Source: Miscanthus floridulus
Lineage: Eukaryota; Streptophyta; Magnoliopsida; Poales; Poaceae
DNA length: 64,000 nt
Assembly: GCF_019320115.1 (NCBI RefSeq)
Contig: NC_089584.1
Span: forward strand, 73,873,533 to 73,937,532
Direction of reading: 5' to 3'
This document shows positions 36,886 to 46,654 of the stretch, one piece after another; within the stretch, counting starts at the first letter, position 1; each line of letters begins with the position of its first letter. Below the pieces are notes generated by a model that made no database searches, was not told the origin of the DNA, and saw only the letters and a list, made by a program, of their open reading frames with translations. A program made the translations under genes and the position numbers.

Positions 36886-37159
36886 TGGGCGATGAAATCA
36901 GGGAAGTTTCCCCAGATCTGGCGCAGTTAATCTAGATCTGATTTTACTACCCACATGCCCACCTTTTCCTCATTAATCACACGAATAGTTATGTTCCATC
37001 CGCTGACATGACGTCACGTCCAACCGCTACAGTGGCAGGCGTCGTTCCGCCTCCCTGAGAAAATCGCCTCAAAGGACGTGCCTACCGTTGTCAAGCCATT
37101 GGGGGAGATATCCCCCCACCCTATTCCTTTTAGACAAAGGAACTAGGCGCCAAGCCTGT

Positions 37160-38524
37160 TACGGTCCAGGGGTTCAAAGGCTAGGCCCTAAGGGTTTCGA
37201 CAGCCGCCCTAGGGCAACAGAGTCAGGGACGACTGAGGGCGAGCCCATATGGGGCCAAGGCCCAAGTAAGCAAAATGCTTGGGACGCCCTAAGTCGTGTC
37301 CGAGACCAGCAGGGAGGTCTCCGAATGGGATCCCACTGTAGGGAGGCACCGAGCCATTAGGGCCCAGCGAACGGCCCCGGCACGCCCTAGAGAAACCCTC
37401 TGGTACTCTTGGAGTGCGTCTCTAGACCACTAGTCGACCCCTAGCGAATAGGGCATGGGCCTCCACTCGGACTTACCTGATAACAGCTTATCGGAAGTGC
37501 CACCGCTCGCGCCCATCAAGGGTAGCCTGGCATATTCCACCCCTCCTTCCGAACAAAAAGGAAGCGCGAGGGTCATACAAAAAGCCAGGGGAACCCCTGA
37601 CAGCCCTCTAGCTCCGTGCAAAGGCTAAGGGGCTCTTCCTGCAACCTTGACGAGACCCAGTGACCTAGGCTCACACTCGAGGGGGCTTGGCAAAACAACC
37701 CCTCCTTCCGAGCAAAAAGGACGCGTGAGGGTCATACAAAAAGCCAAGGGAACTCCTGATGGCCCTCTCGCTCCATGCAGAGGCTAGGGGGCTCTTCCTA
37801 TAGATATGCCGAGACCCCGCGACCTAGGCTCGCACCCGAGGGGGGCTTGGCAAACAAACCCTCACGCGCGAGGGGTGTACAAAAAGCCAGGAGAACTCCT
37901 GATCGCCCTCTTGCTCCATGCAGAGGCTTGGGGGCTCTTCCTGCAATTTTGCCAAGACCCAGCGACCTAGGCTCGCACACGAGTGGGCTCGGCAAACAAC
38001 CCCTCTGTCTGAATGAAAAGGATGTGTGAGGGTCAAACAAAAAAGTCAGGGGGGCCCTGACCCCCCTCTCGCTCCGTACGGAGGCTCGAGGGCTCCTCCT
38101 GCACCCAAGACAAAGACAAGCGACCCAAGCCCGCACTTGAAGACTCAAAAAATGCGATAAAGGGCATCGAGCCCGTTATGGTCCAGGGGTTCGAAGGCTG
38201 GGCCCCTAAGGGTTTCGATAGCCGCCCTAGGGCAACAGAGTTAGGGATGACTATGGGCGAGCCTGTACGGGGCCAAGGCCTAAGCAAGCAAAATGCTTGG
38301 GATGCCTTAAGTCATGTCCGAGACCGGCAGGGAGGTCTTCGAATGGGATCCCATCGTAGGGAGGCACCGAGCCACCAGGGCCTAGTGAATGGCCCTAGCA
38401 CCCACTAGAGAAACCCTTTGGTACTCTTGGAGTGCGTCTCTAGACCGCTAGTCAACCCCTAGTGAATGGGGCACGGGCCTCCACTCGGACTTACCCGATA
38501 ACAGCTCACCAGAAGTGTCACCGC
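37160..38524. repeat. Gypsy internal tandem repeats
   Basis: Two ~355-bp copies (about 37160-37515 and 38172-38524, both starting 'ggtccaggggttc') flank four ~160-bp units starting near 37538, 37698, 37857 and 37999 ('cccctccttccga' with 'gagggtcatacaaaaagcca'). The second long copy runs straight into the truncated 3' LTR. Confidence 0.8.
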
Positions 38525-39181
38525 CCCCACGATGGCTCGGCCTCGGCACCAACTGAGCCTCGGCTTCTCACGCAGTCAACACATAGTGACTGGCATGTCA
38601 ACCGCCACACCCCGCTTCAAGATAACACTAGAGCCCCACAACGCACAGGATCGGATGTGACCGGCGCGTCGCCCTAGTACTTCAAGGATGGGACCACTTC
38701 GTCGACCACGCCGCCACAGTAATAGGCTATAGGTCTCGGGCATGCCACCTCCGTTCACACGATGCCATGTAGCTAGCACATGTTTCACCCTTGTCCCCCC
38801 TTCAACTATAAAAGGGAGGGACCAGGGCCATTTCTAGGGATCGAACACTTATGATTAGGCCTACGCCCACGTGATGAACTCACGCATAAACACATGGACA
38901 AACACATGAGCTTCCCCGCTGCCTGAGATCAACATCTCAAGCAATACACGCCGCTCCACATGGAGACCTAGGACAAGCTCCCTCTCTTGCCCTGCTTGTA
39001 ACCCCCTACTATGAGCATTTTGGTGCAAGGAATACAAGATCGAACTCTCAAACTAGACATAGGGCACCCATTGCCCGAACCAGTATAAACCTTGTGTCTC
39101 TTTGCATCACCATCCAGGATTGGGAACATGAAGTACAAATTTACTAGTTGGTTGAGGGCCCGCCAGTCCAAAACACCGACA
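38525..39181 (+). repeat. Gypsy 3' LTR, first half missing
   Basis: Aligns with the last ~659 bp of the 5' LTR (from 'cccccacgatggctcgg' to the terminal CA), including the TATA box (38807-38814). The first ~629 bp of the LTR and any polypurine tract are absent, replaced by the tandem-repeat region. The outer end and the GTAGG duplication are intact, so the loss is internal. Confidence 0.85.
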
Positions 39182-40384
39182 GTAGGACCATGAGAGGTGT
39201 TTTTTTTCTTTCAGTGGATCGACGGTGCAGGCAAGTTTAACCCTAGGTACCTCCTTTTCGACGATTGGTGTAGAGAGAGACATCCACGTGAGCACTTCCA
39301 TTGTTGGGTTCCACCCCCCTAACCCCCCACCAATGATGGCTAAGGAGAAGCACCTAGCCATAGTTAGACGACTCGAGGAACCTCCTCTATGCGAATGCGG
39401 AGATCGAGCTGTGATAAACCCTTAGAATACGTTGGAGTTTGTGTGTCCGAATAAACACGAAGTAAGTGGAATTGTATCTGTTTAAATGTTTATCTCTATA
39501 GGTGTGTGTGTACTAATGTATTCTCTTGTAGCATTATAGATTTGTGAAGTGTTGTTTCAATGAGTGGCTCTATGGCCCTAAGAATCAATGGCCGGAGCCA
39601 CCAAAGGCAAAGGAAAAGAAGAAGGAAAGGTTAATTTACAAAGCACCTCCAGTCAAGTGCGAATGTGGTGTTAAATCAAACTATGGTCTAGTCCCTTTGG
39701 AGCTTGGAATAGGCCATTATTGTAGTCATATGGTTGACTACGATGAGGATGATTATTTTTGTGGTAAACATGAAATCGTATTTTGTTTCTTTTGATAAGA
39801 CATATATGATATATTTTTTGTTTGAAGAGAGCACTAGGAAATGCAGGTGGGAATGTTATGATGGTCAAGCTAAGTTCTTGGATGAACTAAAGGGGAGGCA
39901 AGTAATTGCACGGAAGAAGGGATATGGACCTGACTATGTCAACCTATTCGTTAAATATCACAAAAACAAGATGCGTAAGTTTGCTAGACAATGCTGTATT
40001 CATAACCCGATCGATGTTGGGCTTGACAAATGGGGTTTGGAGAGACGGAGGACATTAGAGGAGGAGAGGGCAAGGATGGAGGCAAAGAAGGAGACAAGAG
40101 TATAGATGCAAGTCTTGAATGAGCATGTTGTTGCATTATGTGCCAGTGAGTGCTTGAAAACCTTTTTTTCGTTGCCTAATTTTAAATGTAATATAATCAC
40201 GTTGCTAACTGATTGCATTTTATACATAAAGGGATTGGATGCAGTGAGGACCATGCCACAGACGTGGCTCGTGCAAGGTATGAGGAAAAAAGTTAGATGA
40301 GCATAGAACATGAGCTGGTCATACCATTCAATCACTGATTGTGTTGTCTGATGAGGGGAACGAGGATGAGGACATAGGCAAATA

Positions 40385-41088
40385 GGTGTAGGATCCACAC
40401 CCTACAGTAGTACCCAACTATCTCCTCATCTGCCTCCTCGAGGCACTATGTGAACTCTTGCTGGAGCCAGGAGATGAGAACTCTAAAAGTGTGAGCCCCT
40501 TGCTCGTCAATCTCACGCCAAAGGAAGGCCTCTACTCGTGCTCTCCAGCCTTCTGTCCTACACTGTCCGGTGACTACATTGTCATGAATCCTCAGGCCTA
40601 GCATCTTCTAATAGCCCTAGAGCATGACTGTCATCTCCCTAAAAGGTAGGTAGAAGTTGTGAGTCTTCGGCCGCCACCTATATTTGAGACAAATTAAGAT
40701 TACATATCAAAAAGGCAAGCGCATTAACAAATGGCCATGAATGGAGGTAATGATTGAAGATAATACCTGTCAACCAACGCAGTTATGGCCGCTGAGTTGA
40801 ACTTGGGCAACCCACGATGAACCTGAAAACAGATGACATCTAGGCCAGCTCTCTGTAGGAAATGAGTGTACCTGTCGTCGTACTACATGTCTAAGAACCC
40901 ATTGTGGGTTCTAGGACGAAGGAGCGAAAGGTCCTGCATGCAATAAAACATAGTATCCTATTACTTCATGAACACATGTATGCTCACCAAAATTTGAACA
41001 AAACGTATAGATTATTACCTGCCCCTGCGCTATGAGACGTCCTCGGTGGGTTGCCTCATACTTCAGGTCGAGCAGGTGGAATTGCGCC
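40385..41088 (-). pseudogene. Plant mobile domain (PMD) segment downstream of the MULE transposase
   Basis: Read on the minus strand across three apparent exons: MAQFHLLDLKYEATHRGRLIAQGQ (from 41088), a segment DDRYTHFLQRAGLDVICFQ... GLPKFNSAAITALVDR (about 40935-40770), and RPKTHNFYLPFREMT ... LGLRIHDNVVTGQC ... YYCRVWILHL (about 40680-40390). This is the aminotransferase-like PMD found in plant transposons and in host MAIN-type proteins. Stops (in the 40890 and 40610-40630 regions) and loss of the domain's C-terminal half after about 40390 make it a remnant. It may be fused by splicing to the transposase, since a TTTTTTGTAG acceptor precedes 41092. Confidence 0.75.
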
Positions 41089-41269
41089 ATCCTACAAAAA
41101 AAGCCAATGAATTAGAAATTCAATATACAATAAAACATGAACTTAGAAATGTACAAGTAATTGACACAATTACATGCATAATTAATTAAATGAATATGAC
41201 AAATATGAAATAATAAAAACAACCAATAGCCGCACCTCACTAATCTGTCAATGGCAACTGCATGAATTG

Positions 41270-44016
41270 TGGCCAAGTCTACCACACTTGCTGCAATTGT
41301 ACTGCTCGAGTCAGTAAGAAATGGGGTTCCTCTCCCATGCCTCATTCTTCTGGGCATCTGATCCTTAACCATCCTGTGCCTCGTCCTCTTCCTTTATCCA
41401 TGCTTGTTCCAACGGTAAGTTGGATCCGCAATGTACTTTGGCCCATCATATGGAGGCCACTCTCCAGGGTCTCGGAAAGGCACGAAGCGGGGGCTCCATG
41501 TGTGCACAAGCGTGTCGACACTAAACTTGTGAGGTATCCTGCTCTCGATATTATAGTTGTGATGCCTAGCTGCTGCCACCAAATGGGAACATAGAAAGTG
41601 GTATTGTCTTGGTTTACCATAAGTGCATGTGAAATTTTAGAGGATAGCCACAAGCATCCTTGACTCTTGAACCTCGCCATCGGATGTTGTACTGCCCCTA
41701 TGCTTGACCTAATAAATCTCTATGGCATGGTCAAAGCATGTAACCTCATATGTGCTAGCCTTTTTATTTGCCTTCTCTAGGTGTGCCTTTGGTTTTGGAG
41801 CCCATATCTCTCCATCACTCCGCAACTTCAATGCATAGGCGTGTCTATCGTTGAATCAGGGCAACAAGCTTGTAGAAGGTGAATTTAACGATTGCATTCA
41901 CGGGCATACCACGTATCCCCAATAGCAACTTATTGAATGACTCTACCATATTGATGCACTAAAACTTGTACCTCCATCCACCAGCGTCGTGAGCTCTTGT
42001 CCATTTCTCCAAATCCCTCATTAAACCTGTGAGCCATTGTCTACCTTTGGCATTTGATGCGGTTCTAACCTGCTCCAACTTTTTCTGAAAGTACTTGTCC
42101 TCAAGTTGTCGAGCAGCCTCCTAGAACAGATCAAAGTTATCCTTCACACTATCCTTCCAGAGTAGATTCTCAGCAAGGTGCCGAGTACACCAACGATGGT
42201 GCAAAGGTGCATACCCCTCTATCTGCTCTCGCACAGCATTAAGTATGCCTTGGTGCCTATCAGATATGACGCCAACCTCTCTGCTAGGTCCAACCACATG
42301 TATCCAGACTAGCCTCAAGAACCATCCCCAACTGTCATTGTTCTCCTACTCAACCAAAACAAATGCCAAAGGAACCAACTTGTTGTCTGCGTCATAGGAT
42401 ATGGCTATAAGAAGTGTGACCTGGTATTTACCAATCAAGAATGTACCATTAATGGAGAAGATAGGACGACAGTGCCTAAAGGCATTGACACACTGAGGGA
42501 AGCACCAGAAAGCACGGAAGAATATCTGCCTCCCATTCTTCCATGCATTTGATTTTGGGATGTACTCATAATGCATGCCTAGATTCACTACTTTAATTGC
42601 ATTGAAAAGCACTGGTAGCTGCTCGTACCCATCCTCCTAGTCCCCATATATCATCTTCCATGCTCGCTGCTTAGCCCTCCAAGTTTTACCATAAGTTATC
42701 ACATAACCTCCATACAATGCCTCAACGGTCCTGATAATTGTCCTAACCTTCAGGTAAGGTTCTCTCTACAATATTTCCATCATCCGCTTGGCAATGAGGG
42801 TAGATGTCAACTATCGATGCTTCAGTGTTAGCTCATGGTCAGCACAATTGTGTGGCCCGATAACTTTTGTGACCTTCCACTTTTCCGGTGACCTTTTGCT
42901 TCCTTGCACAAACCCTCCATGGGCAGCGTTTCTTGTCACACACAACTATGTAACGGCGCTCCGCATATGAATGCAAGACCTTGTAAGGTCTCTTTCGTAT
43001 CATTGCAAACGCCTGCAACCACCTCTTTAATATAGGGAGGTCCTTGAACACCCTCCCATTCTCAATGACCATGTTAGGGCCGGCCTTAGGAGCTTCTAGG
43101 AGCTCATCATCATGTCCTTCTGCACACGCCTGATCGGAATGAGCAAGATTGCTGAACTCGTGAACTCTTGAATTACAGCGGCCAGGAAAGATACGTCTCA
43201 GCATCTCAACATCACTCTCTATCAACTCTCCAACAAGGCGATCATCATCAGAATCAAGAGCCCTTGCCATCTCATATGGCTTCGAATCAATCATAATTTC
43301 AATACTATTGGAGCCACGAAATCCATCTCCACAGTGCACTTGCGCAACAGTAGGGGGCTCATTCACATTCTTAGGAATGTCTCCTGCAACATAATTAGAG
43401 AAATGAGAAAAGAATGAAAGAAATGGATATAAGATAGGGGGTAAGCTCCCATTAACCATGTGGTTAAGACACTTACTCGGATGATTCTGTGTCAAAGAGA
43501 TCTCATGAGGAGAATCTACCATAACAACATGAGTCTGACAAGCATCTCCAACTACCTCATTGGGAGCAGATTGAGCATTAGGAACCATAGGTACAACCTC
43601 CACATCCATATCAGGTACCGGGACGGGAGGGTCAATGTGTGACTGTTGACCCATTAGTGGGGAAAACCCATGAGGGATGGGATCAACCAACACCCGATGC
43701 ACAACCACATCTAAACATTGTAGCTGGCTCTTCATTGCCAATCTCACATAGTTCTCCCACTGATCCGCACATCCAATTGGGATCATTCGCCTGAGGATGT
43801 TGGGAGAAGAACATAGGTGCAGTACACCCTCAACTGCAATGTCATCATCTTCATTGCCAAGGCAATGCAGCTCCTCCTGAGCCCTTGCAACCATCTCACT
43901 AAACGATGGCTTCTCATTGAATAGCACAAGCACACTTGCATGTCAACAAACTCAACATATCTATAGCGATCGCTTTCAACGGTGCCTCCATGATAAATGG
44001 TCACTAGGTTGTCCAT
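41270..44016 (-). pseudogene. MULE transposase (MURA-like), decayed
   Basis: Minus-strand transposase. The start ATG is at 44016 (MDNLVTIYHGG, the usual start in grass MULEs), directly after an intron acceptor. A frame change near 43940 leads into the long frame 43933-42839. The MuDR DNA-binding domain (VCDKKRCPWRVCARKQ) is near 42890. The MULE transposase core follows: FSINGTFLIGKYQ (42450), VISDRHQGI (42260) and NMVESFNKLLLG (41950). A SWIM-like zinc finger CTYGKPRQYHFLCSH lies near 41610. The first DDE Asp is replaced by Asn, and the SWIM motif lacks its second Cys. Stops occur at several points between 42350 and 41700. It would have bound the TIRs and mobilised the element. Confidence 0.85.
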
Positions 44017-44851
44017 CTATTTCAAACATGTAACGAAATACATATCCTTTAGTCCAAATTAGACGATACATATTACCTAACAAGTACTTTCTAACTACAA
44101 ACTAAGTGAATAAGATAATAATTACATACATAGATACAGTGTACTCACTAAATATATAACTACCTATCTAACAATATCTATGTACCTATGTATCTATGTT
44201 TCTATCTATCTACATATCTATCTCACTAGATCACTAACTAAATCAACTACCTGAGTCATCACATTAACTAGTAACAAATGCCAAAACAACTACACTACAA
44301 TCAAAGCTAACTAAGTACGCACATTGCAAATTCATAATTTTTACCTATCCAACGACGGAGTCATGGACGTCGATGTAGTCACAGCGGACGCTGGGCATGG
44401 GTCAGGCCGATGAGCCGGCCCGGCAGTGGCACGGCCCAGCGCTGTAGGTGTCGGGGCTGGCGGGGGCGCGACCGAGGAAGGCGGTGCGGCCACGGCACGG
44501 CCGACGACGGTGGTGGCACGGTCGAGGATGGCAGGGGCGCGGCCGAGGTCGGCGGTGCGGCCACGACACCAGCGTGGCGGGGTGCGGCCAAGGCGGCCAC
44601 GGGCGGCACGTCGAGCGAGGCGAGGGCACAGCGTAGGCACAGGGAACAGTGCAGAGCAACCAGGGGCGGCGAGGCATAGGCGGGGCCGGGGGACAGAGAG
44701 GGCGCGGGTGACACCGGCTGGGGGAGAAAGAGGGCGCAGTGCCGGCGTGGGCACGAGTAGGGGAGGGACAGGGCGTAGGCGGCGGTGGCCAGGGGAGGGA
44801 GAGGGCATGGGTGGCTGGGGGAGGGAGAAAGTGCGGGTGGCGGAGGCCAGG
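44017..44851 (-). other. 5' leader and intron of the MULE transposase
   Basis: On the minus strand 'gatag|gtaaaaatt' near 44344 and 'tttgaaatag|atg' at 44017 fit an intron ending exactly at the transposase ATG; it contains a 'tatctatc' microsatellite (about 44160-44230). Upstream (44345-44851) is a GC- and CT-rich leader, continued at 54904-55080 beyond the copia insertion. Overlapping open frames in it are Pro/Ala/Arg-rich artefacts of base composition. Confidence 0.5.
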
Positions 44852-46597
44852 TGAAAGCTCTAGTTTGGTTTTGGTGAATTGATGAAACCCTAAGTGCTAA
44901 CCTAGTTTATCAAGTGATCATGATATAGGTAGCACACTCCAAGTTGCAAAGCAAACAAAGATCATAGCATGATGATGATGATACCATGATGATGATCAAG
45001 TGCTTGGACTTGGAAAGAAGAAAGAGAAAAACAAAAAGCTCAAGGCAAAGGTATAAACCATAGGAGCTATTTTGTTTTGGTGATCAAGACACTTAGAGAG
45101 TGTGATCACATTTAGGTTTGATAGCCGTACTATTAAGAGGAGTGAAACTCGTATCAAAATGCAGTTATCAAAGTGCCACTAGATGCTCTAACTCATTGCA
45201 TATGCATTTAGGATCTAGTAGAGTACTAACACCCTTGAAAATATTTGTGAAAATATGCTAACACATGTGCACAAGGTGATACACTTGGTAGTTAGCACAT
45301 TTGAGCAAGGGTGAAGAAGACAGAGGAGATGCCAGCGTTGATCAAGTGACCAGACGCTGGATCTAAATGCATCGGACACTGTCTACCTACATCCGGTCAC
45401 GCTGACCTAGTGGTACAGTAGCTAGGGTATACCACCGGACACTGGACTGTGTTCGGTCGAGGTGGACCGGACACGTTCGGTCGAGGAAAAATAGATTTGG
45501 ACCCTTACTATACTCGACCAGATGCTGTGGCTCTAGCATCCGGTCAGCACTTAGCCGTTGTGATCTGATGATTCAGTTTTAACTAAGAGTGACACGTGGC
45601 ATAAATCAGTGGACCGGACGCTGAGTCCATGGTCCGGTCAGTATGACCATAGCGTCCGATCAGAGCGCAGTGTGCCTAGTGAAGTGGTACAACGGCTCTA
45701 TTTCGTGGGGGCTTCTATTTAAGCCCCATGGCCAGCTGTAGCTCATAATTGTGAGCTTAGCCAAAGCACTCCCACTCATCTCCATCATTGATTCATCATC
45801 ATAGTGAGATTGGGAGTGAATCCAAGTGCATTGCTTGAGTGTTTGCATCTAGAGGCACTTGGTGTTTGTGTTTCGCTATGGATTTTGCTTGTTACTCTTG
45901 ATGGTTGTTGCCACCTAGACGGCTTGGAGCAGTGAGGATCATTGAGCGAAGGGTGGTGATTATCTCTAGCTCCGATCATGGTGATTATGAGGGGTTCTTG
46001 ACCTTTCCCCGGCGAAGAGCCAAAAGGTACTCTAGTGGATTGCTCGTGGCTTGTTTGATCCTCATCTTGTGTTGGTTGTGCGGCACCCTATTGAGGGTTT
46101 GGTGTGTGAAGCTAATTAGCGCGTGAACCTCCAAGTAAGTGAATCGCCACAACGAGGAGTAGCTTGCCAGCAAGCAAGTGAACCTCGGTAAAATCATTGT
46201 GTTCATCCTTTGATTCCGAGGTGATTGGTCTTCATTGTTATTCATCCTTGTGATTGATTGGTTCACTCCTCGACATGGCGGTATAACCCTCTTGATCACT
46301 CTCAATACTTTACCACAAACTAGTTGACAAGCTCTTTAGTGTAGCTAGTTGTGAGAGCTTGCTTACTTGGTTGGTGTGGCTCTTTAGTTAGCCTTTGAGA
46401 GCACACTAACATAGGGTAGTGTCATAGCTATTGTGTGAATAGACACTATCTAAACTAGAATTGTGGTAGGTGGCTTGCATTTTAAGTAGGCTAGCACAAT
46501 ATTTGCTTCGCCTCATAATTGTCTAACCATTTTGTTAAGTGTTGTTATAGAAATTTTATTAGGCTATTCATCCCCCTCTAGCCATTAGGACCTTTCA
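44852..46597 (+). repeat. Copia copy 1, 5' LTR
   Basis: 1,746 bp. It contains a CpG-rich block (about 45340-45670) with many 'ccggacgctg' and 'ccggtca' motifs in both orientations, and a TATA-like 'tatttaagc' near 45716. Differs from the 3' LTR by many substitutions and indels. Confidence 0.92.
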
Positions 46598-46615
46598 AGT
46601 GGTATCGGAGCCGAG
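46598..46615 (+). promoter_or_regulatory. Copia primer-binding site
   Basis: 'agtggtatcggagccgag' directly after the LTR resembles the complement of the initiator methionine tRNA 3' end (TGGTATCAGAGC), with a G for A change. Confidence 0.85.
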
Positions 46616-46654
46616 GTCATCATGATTTGAGGCTTAACAACCTTCGGTGTAAAA

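Larger units (their letters stand above)
24600..39181 (+). mobile_element. Ty3/gypsy retrotransposon, Tat-type, with antisense ORF
   Basis: Bounded by TG at 24600 and CA at 39181 and flanked by a perfect 5-bp target duplication GTAGG (24595-24599 and 39182-39186). The order is LTR, primer site, gag, protease, reverse transcriptase, RNase H, integrase, then a long pol-to-LTR region with an antisense gene and tandem repeats, as known for the Tat (Retand/Grande-like) lineage. The 14,582-bp element is dead: gag and pol carry many stops, mostly TAG. The 3' LTR lacks its first half. Confidence 0.92.
24090..40305 (+). pseudogene. MULE plus-strand gene, zinc-finger-type protein, split by gypsy
   Basis: This is the accessory gene often found in grass MULEs, a Cys-rich protein with GRF-like zinc motifs. 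Exons by eye: around 24094-24125; 24305-24519, with the family's PNYDCGFLADVFQSRHPDTA and HCFYAC segments; 39213-39424 (WIDGAGKFNPRYLLFDDW, then PPLCECGDRAVINP); about 39537-39780 (VKCECGVKSNYGLVPLELGIGHYC); and 39832-40105 (CRWECYDGQ plus a basic coiled tail). The intron that begins with gtaagt at 24517 and ends in ctttcag near 39212 contains the whole gypsy element. A TGA near 24344 and a frame change near 39320 disable it. Its function is unknown; it has been likened to a second MULE protein, as mudrB is in MuDR, without sequence homology seen here. Confidence 0.7.

Noticed and set aside
39537..40105. A stand-alone host zinc-finger gene
   Set aside because: Its motifs continue those at 24305-24519 and it lies between the MULE TIRs, so it is better read as the 3' exons of the MULE gene.
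44341..44854. Pro/Ala-rich open frames on both strands near the MULE transposase
   Set aside because: GC-rich leader composition; the transposase start with family-typical residues is at 44016, further in.
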